From the NCBI RefSeq assembly GCF_004571195.1, contig NZ_CP038272.1:1-60873 (forward strand): a stretch of 60,873 nucleotides of DNA, given 5' to 3'. The stretch is from Legionella geestiana (GTDB taxonomy: Bacteria > Pseudomonadota > Gammaproteobacteria > Legionellales > Legionellaceae). Made by a program: the position numbers and the translations under genes. The first letter of the stretch is position 1; each line of letters begins with the position of its first letter. Of the stretch, positions 9,259 through 17,188 are shown in pieces. The notes beneath the pieces were generated by a model. That model saw nothing but the letters and a program-made list of their open reading frames with translations, was not told the DNA's origin and ran no database searches.

Positions 9259-10447
9259 CTTTGTACGGGACAAAAAACTTGAAGTAGCTCATTGATTAAT
9301 AGACAATCCCTGCGTTTCTGTTCAAGGAAAAGGCATGGAGTCATGGAAATCAACGAGCTGAGCGGTATATTAAACGGATATTTTAGTTGGAACAAGGCAA
9401 GAATGACCTGTTTCGCCTGTATGCTGGTATCATTGTTCAAAGTAAGAACGGTCAATTTAAGCGAACTGGCCTGTGGCTTTGAAAGCGAGGCAACAATAGA
9501 ATCGCGCTACAAGCGTATCAAGCGATTTTTCAGGGAATTCACAATATGCTTCACCGCTCTGGCCGGATGGGTGATGACTTTTTTTGATTTTGACCAGACG
9601 CCGTTGTATCTCAGCATAGACAGAACAAATTGGCAGTGGGGCAAGCAGGATATCAATATATTAATGCTGTCTATTGCCTACAAAGGGATAGCCATCCCTC
9701 TCATGTGGGATTTGCTGCCCAAGCGCGGGAACAGTAATACCACAGAGCGTATAGCCTTACTTAAGCGTTTTATAGAGCAGTTTGGCAAAGAAAGAGTTGC
9801 CTGTCTGCTGGCTGACCGAGAGTTTGTTGGAAACGAATGGTTCTCATGGTTGCGTAGTGAAGGGATCTCATTTTGCATTCGAATCAAAAGCAACACTCAA
9901 ACCAGCAACAGCTTGGGGCTTGACGTTAATGTGGATGCTCTTTTCTACGATCTGAAGCCTGGTGAACAACGAAAACTGAGGGGTGAGCGCAGGCTTTGGA
10001 AGCAAAAAGTCTGGTTGAGCGCGCTCCGGCTTACAGATGGTGAATTACTTATTGTTGCAACAGATAAAGAAGTTGATTCACCTATCGAATTGTATGGCCG
10101 GCGCTGGGAAATAGAAACCCTGTTTTCCTGCCTGAAATCGCGCGGCTTTAACTTTGAGGACACGCATATTACAAAGCCGGAGCGTATTTCGAAGCTGATA
10201 GCACTTTTAAGCATCGGCTTTTGTTGGGCTTATAAAGTAGGTGAATGGCGCAACGAGCAAAAAGCGATCAAAATGAAAAAACATGGTAGAAAAGAGGTCA
10301 GTATTTTTCGTTATGGTCTTGATTTTCTACGTGATGCGGCTCTCAATGCAAAGCAGAATATCTTGAGTTTAATTGGTCAGGTGATGGCCTTCTTGAGCAT
10401 CGAGGCACCGACCGAGGCGTTGATATGATTTTTTGTCCCGTACAGAG
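9259..10447 (+). mobile_element. IS4-family insertion sequence, copy B
   Basis: 1189 bp, left end CTTTGTACGGGAC, right end complement CTCTGTACGGGAC. Its transposase is identical in protein sequence to copy C at 30594-31782, and the DNA looks identical by eye. Confidence 0.93.
9343..10428 (+). CDS. IS4-family DDE transposase, copy B
   Basis: A 361-residue transposase from the ATG at 9343, with a possible in-frame TTG start at 9292. Catalytic motifs are SIDRTNW, LADREFVGNEW and WEIETLFSC. The stop codon overlaps an ATG (ATGA) 16 bp before the start of the terminal repeat. At the copy C locus that ATG serves as a start for downstream sequence. Confidence 0.94.
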   Translation: MEINELSGILNGYFSWNKARMTCFACMLVSLFKVRTVNLSELACGFESEATIESRYKRIKRFFREFTICFTALAGWVMTFFDFDQTPLYLSIDRTNWQWGKQDINILMLSIAYKGIAIPLMWDLLPKRGNSNTTERIALLKRFIEQFGKERVACLLADREFVGNEWFSWLRSEGISFCIRIKSNTQTSNSLGLDVNVDALFYDLKPGEQRKLRGERRLWKQKVWLSALRLTDGELLIVATDKEVDSPIELYGRRWEIETLFSCLKSRGFNFEDTHITKPERISKLIALLSIGFCWAYKVGEWRNEQKAIKMKKHGRKEVSIFRYGLDFLRDAALNAKQNILSLIGQVMAFLSIEAPTEALI

Positions 10448-10749
10448 GTCGTTCTGTTTTTCATGGTAAGCGAGGAGAACTTCATCAGCGGTATCGTGCA
10501 GGGCAAGAAGATCAGTTAGGTGCCCTTGGACTGGTTTTAAATATCATTACACTTTGGAACACTATTTACATGGATGCTGCCATTAATCAATTACGACAAG
10601 AAGGCTTCCCCGTATACGATGAAGATGTAGCCAGACTGTCCGCATATGGATATGGTCATATTAATATGCTCGGACGATATTCCTTTGCCATGCCAGATGA
10701 GGTAAAACGTGGTGAGTTAAGGCCATTAAGAACAACAGAAAAGCCTTAA
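10448..10749 (+). pseudogene. tnpA: 3' remainder of the Tn3-family tnpA
   Basis: It begins with the duplicated GTCGTTCTG and continues the tnpA frame from base 10457: VFHGKRGELHQRYRAGQ, then a segment ending LWNTIYM and a SAYGYGHINMLGRYSF motif. These are the conserved C-terminal blocks of Tn3 transposases. It has no start of its own. Confidence 0.92.
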
Positions 10750-10799
10750 GTCGGTTGGCTGTTCCATTGCTCCCCAAGCCCGGATCTGTAATTCAACCC
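10744..10799. repeat. Right terminal inverted repeat of the Tn3-like transposon, 56 bp
   Basis: It matches the left repeat at 60210-60302 as 20 outer bases (GGGTTGAATTACAGATCCGG) and 34 inner bases ending CTTAAGG, in opposite orientation. It overlaps the tnpA stop codon. The CCCACTATTTTG direct repeat, beginning in its last bases, occurs twice just outside. Confidence 0.82.
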
Positions 10800-10830
10800 A
10801 CTATTTTGACACCCACTATTTTGCAACCAT

Positions 10831-11400
10831 TCAAGATGATGGTTTTTTTCTCAGCCGCGAGACCAGGCAGGCGAATAAATGAACGCTAAATAATAAAATC
10901 ATCCAGATTGTTGACGTATGTATGTGATCCGTTGGTCCCAGGTTGAAATAAAAAGGCAAGAAGGTGAGCGATATAAAGCTAATAGCCAGAGCCTGCGCAA
11001 ACCTCTCGGTGTACTTGTCATGTTGTGTCTTCAACAGTAAGGCCAATACTGCGAACACCAATCCAAACAGGATTGCATAGAACTCACTCATGATAATGAG
11101 TACGGGCCACCACCCTCTGGCATCCACATTATTGCGCTGAAATATCAATGATGCGACAAAGGAAAAAACAACACTGTAGTTGATGATAAAAACATCCCGG
11201 CCAAATGCCATAAGAGATTGTCTATTTTTCTGATGTTTTAAATGGCCCGTCATTTTCTCAGACCAGAATACGATGAACGCAATGACAGGCAGGCTGAAAA
11301 GACCTTCTGTCCAGTTATTGCCCCCGCCATACTGCATGATAATAAATGCCAGGATATACACGCCAATCAAGGCGATTGAGTAATAGTTTAATCGATACAT
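10831..11400 (-). CDS. Multi-pass membrane protein of unknown function
   Basis: A 189-residue protein with about five or six hydrophobic segments (for example IALIGVYILAFIIMQYGG, LFGLVFAVLALLL and WMILLFSVHLFACLV). I recognise no family. It lies directly outside the right TIR and downstream of traC on the same strand. A 41-nt stretch encoding its residues around WTEGLFSLPV is also present at about 60146-60186, next to the left TIR. The gene may therefore have been involved in the transposon's insertion or a later rearrangement. Confidence 0.75.
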   Translation of the reverse strand: MYRLNYYSIALIGVYILAFIIMQYGGGNNWTEGLFSLPVIAFIVFWSEKMTGHLKHQKNRQSLMAFGRDVFIINYSVVFSFVASLIFQRNNVDARGWWPVLIIMSEFYAILFGLVFAVLALLLKTQHDKYTERFAQALAISFISLTFLPFYFNLGPTDHIHTSTIWMILLFSVHLFACLVSRLRKKPSS

Positions 11401-11489
11401 GCCGGTTCCTTGCTACGTGTTTTGTATCGCCAGCCAAGATTAATCTGGCGATACAGATCATGATGTTTTAATGTCATCAAGGGTCTGGT

Positions 11490-14285
11490 TTAGCAGGACA
11501 TGGCACGCCCTGCCCTTTTCAGTGGAATTGCCTGTTTTGGTGCATCCATAGTCTTATCGTGCTTTCTAACAGCATCATCTACGATGCTTTTTACCTGACG
11601 CCTGACCGCCTCAGCTCCCAGAGAACTTTTCGTGGCCAAATCATTAAAATCGGTAAATCCTTTGGGATCCTGGACCTGCTCGCCTGGCGCAAAGATGGGG
11701 AATATTGCTGTACCATTCACCGCGCGTGCCGCCTCCTGTGCCTTGATTAATCCGGGGTTAATTCCCTGTCTGACTTCCAGCAGCCTGTCGTCATCTCCTG
11801 TTATGATAATGGGCTTGTCGGGAAATTTTTCATGCAAATTACGGGCGACTGACTCCAGATTTCCGGCATCAAAAGCCGCGATTGTGGCAAAGCCAAGTGC
11901 TTCTGAAACGCTTGCAGCCGTCGCATAGCCTTCTGCAATCACAATGGCTGGCGCGCACTCAATCGCATCCAGTCCACCCAGCGCATGAAAACATCCTTCT
12001 TTGCGGCTGTTTTTGGCAAAGCGTTTGGTTCCGTTGTTACTGATAAATTGCATGCTCCATAGTTTACCGTTGGCGTCAGTTGCCGGAATAAATGTGGTTA
12101 ATCTTTCCTTGTCTGTGAAAATGCCAGCCTTTGGCTTAATGCCTTTTGCTGTGAGATAAGGGGTCGGAGAAACTACGGGAAGCAATTCGTCTATCTTTCT
12201 CTCGACACGCAAGGCCGCTTCCTCCTGGGATTCTTTGTGTGCAATTTCGCGCGCCTTAATTTTCTCAAAAGCATCCGCCTGTAAACGGGCTTTTTCTTCC
12301 GGCGTAAACGAATAGCCTTTGCTTTTCCAGGTGATTTCCATGCCTGTGCGGTTATTTTTGGCATAGCCTGCCGGATGACCATCGAGATGACCTACATAAA
12401 ACCCGGCTTTCTCGCCTTTTTTATCCCCTTCAACACGTATTCTGTGTGCTTTTCCGTCCATAATGGGATGGTCGTCCGTAACAACACAGCCCAGACTTTT
12501 CAGCGTGTCTGCAAATTCCTGCTGAGGGGGCATGGCAGGTGTCTGGTGCCGCATGTTGCCTTCAGAAATCCAGGGTTTTATTTTGTCGAGATTGGCACCA
12601 ATTTCTGCAAACCAGCATTTTTCGGCCTTATCCCAGATAACGGCATTTTTGCCATCAGCAAGCTTTCCACCAAGCTGCTTGACGGCTTCACGTTGCTCGT
12701 AAGGCACGGCAAGCCTTGTCCTTTCAATGACGAGGTTTTTCTGATTTGACTCCATGTCTGGCAGGCCTGATGAGTTTGAAAGCCAGGGTTTTAGTCTGTC
12801 CAGGTCAGCACCGGGACGTGCAAACCAGCGAGAGTTTTCCTTATCCCATGCTATGGCCTTTTGTCCATCAGGCAGTGTACCAGCCAGCTCTTTTGCAACG
12901 TCTTTTTGTTTAAATGGAATATCGAGCCATATTTTTTCAGCGCTTACAGGTGCCGCCTCGATGCCGGTGTTTTGCAGCGATTGAATGCCATTGAGCGCGG
13001 CAATATCATCAGCAAGATTTGCAGGAATTGATTTTGATTCGGACAGGTTTTGCTTCATGACAAGCTCCTCTGCGACATACATAAAGGCGAGCGCCAGGCA
13101 GGTACGCTCAATGTGTGCTTCAGTTTCGACGTTTGACATCAGATTATCTTCAGAAGACAGCCCAAAAACAGGAGAAAGCGCTGTCAGTGCTGTCGACTCA
13201 AATTGCTCTGGATGTACGCCCGTTATGTCGCTTATGCTGTTAAATCCGTGGTGGCGTAAAGCTTTTTCAAGTGTTTCACCCTGATATTGGCTGACGCTGT
13301 CAAAGACAAAGTCAGAGCCATGCAAGACGGTATTCACATCAGCGGACAACACCTGACTGTAGTCTTTAGTGACAGCTTCCGTCCTTTTTTGCTCCAGAAC
13401 CTGCTGTTGCTCCAGTGAGAGCACAAATTGATGGATTTTCTCAGCATCTGCAGCAGCTCGAAATACTTCCAGCGGATCGTCCTGCAGGGACTTAATCCAT
13501 GAGCCTACGTAAGACGCATGCTGACCCGGATCGTGACCTATCCCAAGTTCATCTCCCAGCAACATGCTTGCAATTTCTGCGCGCAGCTCCTCGCGGGCGT
13601 ATCCTTCGCTGCCAAAGGGATGAATCAAGTCACGGTCAAGGCGTGATGAATGCCCGGTCCAGTGCCCAAGTTCATGTAAAGCGGTAGCGTAATAGTTGCT
13701 TGCCTCTGGAAATTGACTTTTATCCGGCAAATGAATGGTGTCAGACGCTGGGCGGTAAAAGGCTCTGTCGTGTTCCCCAAAGTGGATGACAGCACCTGAA
13801 TTTTTGAGCATTTGCTCGGCACGCTCGATGGCGCTCCAGGAAACCTCCTCCTGTACGCGCGGTGGCAGCCCATCGATTTGCCCGGCATTGAAAACTACGG
13901 CATAAAAAACTCTGGGGCGCTCAAGGCGGACCTCCTCTTTCACGGGCTTCCCCTCCTGGTTTAAGACGGGATTACCATGATCATCGGTTTTGATTTTTTC
14001 TTCTGCGAATTTCCAATACTGAATCATTGTGCCCTTCTCGCCTCGTCTTACCTGGGCACCAAGAGTTTCGGCCTGTTTGTAAGTCATCCAGCGGGAATCG
14101 CTATGGCCTTCTGCCATCAGTTGAATGGCATTTATGCCCTTGTAACGTTTGCCCGTTATGGGATTCATGGGAATAAAAGCACCAGGTTGGCCTGGCTTCC
14201 AGGGCTTTTGCCATGGCGCTGTTCCCTGTTTGAGTTGTGCAATCAGTTTTTCAGCGACGATGTCATGAAATGGCTTTTTGTTCAT
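11490..14285 (-). CDS. traC: ArdC-type antirestriction domain fused to TraC-like conjugative primase
   Basis: A 931-residue protein of the IncP TraC class. The N-terminal ArdC domain (about 1-290) has a ssDNA-binding part and a zinc metallopeptidase motif HELGH at residues 204-208. The middle carries two tandem DUF5710-like units (each with a WF pair and KPW ending). The C-terminal part is a Toprim-like primase domain with IVIAEGYATAASV and a GDDD acidic motif. Proteins of this class enter the recipient with the DNA, prime complementary strand synthesis and may blunt restriction. It is the last gene of the transfer operon, after topoisomerase III. Confidence 0.92.
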   Translation of the reverse strand: MNKKPFHDIVAEKLIAQLKQGTAPWQKPWKPGQPGAFIPMNPITGKRYKGINAIQLMAEGHSDSRWMTYKQAETLGAQVRRGEKGTMIQYWKFAEEKIKTDDHGNPVLNQEGKPVKEEVRLERPRVFYAVVFNAGQIDGLPPRVQEEVSWSAIERAEQMLKNSGAVIHFGEHDRAFYRPASDTIHLPDKSQFPEASNYYATALHELGHWTGHSSRLDRDLIHPFGSEGYAREELRAEIASMLLGDELGIGHDPGQHASYVGSWIKSLQDDPLEVFRAAADAEKIHQFVLSLEQQQVLEQKRTEAVTKDYSQVLSADVNTVLHGSDFVFDSVSQYQGETLEKALRHHGFNSISDITGVHPEQFESTALTALSPVFGLSSEDNLMSNVETEAHIERTCLALAFMYVAEELVMKQNLSESKSIPANLADDIAALNGIQSLQNTGIEAAPVSAEKIWLDIPFKQKDVAKELAGTLPDGQKAIAWDKENSRWFARPGADLDRLKPWLSNSSGLPDMESNQKNLVIERTRLAVPYEQREAVKQLGGKLADGKNAVIWDKAEKCWFAEIGANLDKIKPWISEGNMRHQTPAMPPQQEFADTLKSLGCVVTDDHPIMDGKAHRIRVEGDKKGEKAGFYVGHLDGHPAGYAKNNRTGMEITWKSKGYSFTPEEKARLQADAFEKIKAREIAHKESQEEAALRVERKIDELLPVVSPTPYLTAKGIKPKAGIFTDKERLTTFIPATDANGKLWSMQFISNNGTKRFAKNSRKEGCFHALGGLDAIECAPAIVIAEGYATAASVSEALGFATIAAFDAGNLESVARNLHEKFPDKPIIITGDDDRLLEVRQGINPGLIKAQEAARAVNGTAIFPIFAPGEQVQDPKGFTDFNDLATKSSLGAEAVRRQVKSIVDDAVRKHDKTMDAPKQAIPLKRAGRAMSC

Positions 14286-14319
14286 TATTTTTTACCTCCT
14301 GATACAAATGCGTCCCTGC

Positions 14320-14553
14320 TCAGTACATAGGACCTGGCTCACGGTCTTCGCTTATGGCGTCGAGCAAATCAGGAGCACTGGAAAGTGCCTCTTCTTCACT
14401 TAGCGCATCCTCAAGACATGCCCCTGCCTTTATTGCTTCGTCTGGTGAGAATTCGGCTTGAAAGCCAGGGATTAAGGCGTCAATCAGTTTTTCCTGGAAA
14501 GCTATCAGCTCATCATGTATATCGGGAAGTGCGGGATGCCTGGTTGTTGCCAT
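14320..14553 (-). CDS. Small acidic transfer-operon protein in the traD position
   Basis: A 77-residue acidic protein (repeated DALSEEEALSSAP-type segments) between the topoisomerase and primase genes, exactly where IncP plasmids carry the small traD gene. Sequence similarity to traD cannot be judged by eye. A ribosome-binding GAGG precedes the start. No function is assigned. Confidence 0.65.
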   Translation of the reverse strand: MATTRHPALPDIHDELIAFQEKLIDALIPGFQAEFSPDEAIKAGACLEDALSEEEALSSAPDLLDAISEDREPGPMY

Positions 14554-14587
14554 CGTTGTTACCTCTTTTTATGGTTGTAATAAAAAA

Positions 14588-16624
14588 TCAGACCTTGTTC
14601 CTGTTGTAATCAGGTTTGCCTTTAATGTCTGGCCAGGTTTGTCTGCATTCGGGGTAAGATGAGCAGGACCACCAGAAGCCTTTCCTGCCAGGACGACGTA
14701 CAAGACCTTTTTGGCATTCTGTGCATCTGTAATTGTCTGAAACGACAGCACTTGCTTTGGCGCCCGTTATCGTTACGACACCGTTATTAGCTCGCGCTAC
14801 CTGTTCAGTGACAAAGGCGACCTGCCTTTCGATAAACCCATCGAGGGTTTGTGGGTTTTTTTCAATATCACGTAACATACGCTCGTAAATGGCTGTGAGT
14901 ACCGGGTTTTTTATTACTTCCGGCAGGGCCCCAATAACACTTCTTCCCAGCGTAGTGCTGATGATTTGTTTACCACGGACTTCCAGATAGTTGCGTCTTT
15001 TTAGCTCGGAAATAATGGAGGCGCGGGTAGCGGACGTGCCAATGCCATCACCCTCTTTGAGCATTTTTTTATGCTCAGGTTCTGTAATAAATTTATGAAT
15101 ATTTTCCATGGCGCGTTGCAACGTTCCTTCCGTAAAACGGGGTGCGGGCTTTGTTTTTAAATCCTGGCGCGTGGCTTTAAGACAGATGACGGCGTCCTGT
15201 GCCTGCATCATGGGCAGCGTTTGGCTGTCCGCCGCCTCATTCTCACTCTCTTCATCACGTTCTGTGTAAACATCGCGCCAGCCGTTTTTGATGACGGTAT
15301 TACCGCGGGTTTCAAAGGTCTCACCTTTGATATCCATTTCAACAGTGGTGCTTAAAAACTCATGAACCGGATAGAATTGCGCAATATAGGCGCGAACAAT
15401 GAGCTCATAGATAGCGCGCTCGGTATTTGAGAGTCTGGCGACATTGCCGCGGTGTCTCGTAGGGATGATGCCATGGTGAACGCCTACTTTGGCGTCATCC
15501 CATGTTTTTGATTTAATACGGGTGTCGGCATGGGCAATGAGCTCCTGCATCTCGGGGTTAATATCCGAAAGAGCCTCTAAAATGTCAGGGGCATCGGCGT
15601 GCTGAGATTCCGGTAAATACGCACAATCAGTGCGTGGGTAGCTCGTTAATTTATGGGTTTCATAAAGCGCCTGACAGGCATCGAGTACCTCAGCTGCGCT
15701 AAAGCCATATTTGCTGGAGGCAAGAAGTGTTATGTCCGAAAGTGAATAAGCCCGTGGCTGTATACGTGTTTTAGGCTCCTGCTTATAAGTAACGATATGC
15801 CCCGGCGCCCCATTCAATGTTTCGATTAAAGCGTTGGCAACAGCCGTGTCCACCAGACGGTTTTCACTGTCCAGGCCTCTTTGCGCGTCTGAGGCACGCC
15901 AGTTGGCGACAAATGCATGGTTCTTATATTGAATGGCGGCCTTGATGGTGTAATAAGGTTGTGATTTAAAGGATTCAATGTCCTTATCACGGGCAACAAC
16001 CAGTGCAAGCGTTGGGGTTTGTACACGCCCAACAGTCAGCAAGGCGCGCGAGCCGCCGCGTGCGGCTCGCAAGGTGTAGGCGCGGCTTAAATTCATACCA
16101 ATGAGCCAGTCAGCGCGGGCGCGACCAAGGGCCGCCAGGCCTAACCCCTTAAACCCGTCGTTGCTTTTTAGGGAAGCAAGTCCTCGTTGCAGCGATACGG
16201 CGTCATGCGCTGACACCCAAAAACGAAGCACGGGCTTTGTGTTCTCGAAGTGATCCAGTACCTCATCAATTAATAGCTGGCCTTCACGATCCGAGTCACC
16301 CGCATTCACAATAGTGCTCGCCTCTTTGAGCAGGCGCGCTATGGTCTTAAGCTGCTTTTTGGCATCCTCTTTGGGCAGGACTTTCCAGACTTCAGGAATG
16401 ATGGGCAAGTCCTCAACGCGCCAGAGTTTTTTGCCAGTAGCAGGGTTTCTTGGTGCATCGTCTGCCGTGTACTCATCAGGTTCTGCACATTCGAGCATGT
16501 GACCAAAACACCAGGTTATTTTGTCTTGTCCGCATTCAAGATACCCCTCCCCCTTGCCTGTGACGCCGAGCTCTTCAGCGATTGCTTTAGCGACCGATGG
16601 TTTTTCTGCAATAAATAAACGCAT
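14588..16624 (-). CDS. traE: DNA topoisomerase III (type IA), TraE-like
   Basis: A 678-residue type IA topoisomerase. The N-terminal Toprim domain includes NAGDSDREGQLL. The catalytic tyrosine lies in LTSYPRTDCAYL at about residue 336, and the C-terminal zinc ribbon has paired Cys (CTECQKG...CSSYPEC). In IncP plasmids the equivalent TraE is dispensable for transfer but thought to relieve strand tangling. Three bases separate it from traF, so the genes are co-transcribed. Confidence 0.95.
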   Translation of the reverse strand: MRLFIAEKPSVAKAIAEELGVTGKGEGYLECGQDKITWCFGHMLECAEPDEYTADDAPRNPATGKKLWRVEDLPIIPEVWKVLPKEDAKKQLKTIARLLKEASTIVNAGDSDREGQLLIDEVLDHFENTKPVLRFWVSAHDAVSLQRGLASLKSNDGFKGLGLAALGRARADWLIGMNLSRAYTLRAARGGSRALLTVGRVQTPTLALVVARDKDIESFKSQPYYTIKAAIQYKNHAFVANWRASDAQRGLDSENRLVDTAVANALIETLNGAPGHIVTYKQEPKTRIQPRAYSLSDITLLASSKYGFSAAEVLDACQALYETHKLTSYPRTDCAYLPESQHADAPDILEALSDINPEMQELIAHADTRIKSKTWDDAKVGVHHGIIPTRHRGNVARLSNTERAIYELIVRAYIAQFYPVHEFLSTTVEMDIKGETFETRGNTVIKNGWRDVYTERDEESENEAADSQTLPMMQAQDAVICLKATRQDLKTKPAPRFTEGTLQRAMENIHKFITEPEHKKMLKEGDGIGTSATRASIISELKRRNYLEVRGKQIISTTLGRSVIGALPEVIKNPVLTAIYERMLRDIEKNPQTLDGFIERQVAFVTEQVARANNGVVTITGAKASAVVSDNYRCTECQKGLVRRPGRKGFWWSCSSYPECRQTWPDIKGKPDYNRNKV

Positions 16625-16627
16625 GAT

Positions 16628-17188
16628 TCAGTATCCTGTAAGGTGTTGGTGTAAGGCCCGGGTGAGAACGGGTTTTATAACCGCCTCCACCTGAAATTGA
16701 TTAACTGGTCCAAAATAGCGGGCATCAAACGAGACGGGGTTTTGATCTGTCATCAATAGCAGTTCCGAGGCTTTGAGCTTTCGTGTGATGCGTGGCTGGG
16801 GCAGTGGCCTGCCTTCGAGATCCATTGACATCGGACGGCTATAGGCGCGTCTTTTGCCATTTACTTTTACACCATCTTCGCTAATCGAGACGCTATCACC
16901 GGGAATAGCTGCCACCTGCTTCATCAGGGGACCAAAACCGCCAGGGCAAAAGCCTGCGTCAAGGTATCTTCGCGCTCGCGCCTCCCGAAACAGATTGTTT
17001 TGTGGCGGACAAAAAATGACATAATCCCCAAGGGCCACGGGGCGCGCTGTTTTCCAGTAAAGACCTATGGGGATGCTGTTGCTGGTATTGATGCGTGCGC
17101 CGGCAAGAAAGAGTGTAGCCCCCAGCGCCGTCAGGAAAAGACATAGCACAGCACCTGCTGTCTGCATGCGTTTTGCAAAGCCTTTCAT
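16628..17188 (-). CDS. traF: TraF-type conjugative S26 peptidase (pilin maturation)
   Basis: A 186-residue inner-membrane peptidase. An N-terminal hydrophobic segment (about 11-31) precedes the signal-peptidase-like motif NSIPIGLYW, with the catalytic Ser at position 38. The Lys is in MKQVAAIPGD at about residue 90. In RP4 TraF removes the TrbC C-terminal end and circularises the pilin. The start overlaps the traG stop by four bases (ATGA), indicating translational coupling. Confidence 0.93.
   Translation of the reverse strand: MKGFAKRMQTAGAVLCLFLTALGATLFLAGARINTSNSIPIGLYWKTARPVALGDYVIFCPPQNNLFREARARRYLDAGFCPGGFGPLMKQVAAIPGDSVSISEDGVKVNGKRRAYSRPMSMDLEGRPLPQPRITRKLKASELLLMTDQNPVSFDARYFGPVNQFQVEAVIKPVLTRALHQHLTGY

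Larger units (their letters stand above)
5793..10447. mobile_element. IS4-family composite transposon carrying a polyproline/coiled-coil gene
   Basis: Two IS copies of 1189 bp in inverted orientation (5793-6981 and 9259-10447) flank about 2.3 kb of cargo. The 9-bp target duplication brackets the outer ends only; the bases next to the inner ends do not match each other. This indicates the whole 4655-bp unit transposed together into tnpA. Confidence 0.88.
1..10799. mobile_element. Tn3-family transposon, right part (left part at 60210-60873)
   Basis: The unit runs from the left TIR at 60210 through the circular junction to the right TIR ending at 10799, about 11.5 kb. Of this, 4.66 kb is the inserted composite. 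Contents are the P-type ATPase, DUF302 gene, tnpR, res and split tnpA. The tnpA stop codon lies at the inner edge of the right TIR, a normal Tn3 arrangement. No 5-bp target duplication is visible: the outer flanks read TGCAA on the left and ACTAT on the right, which suggests a later rearrangement. Confidence 0.8.
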
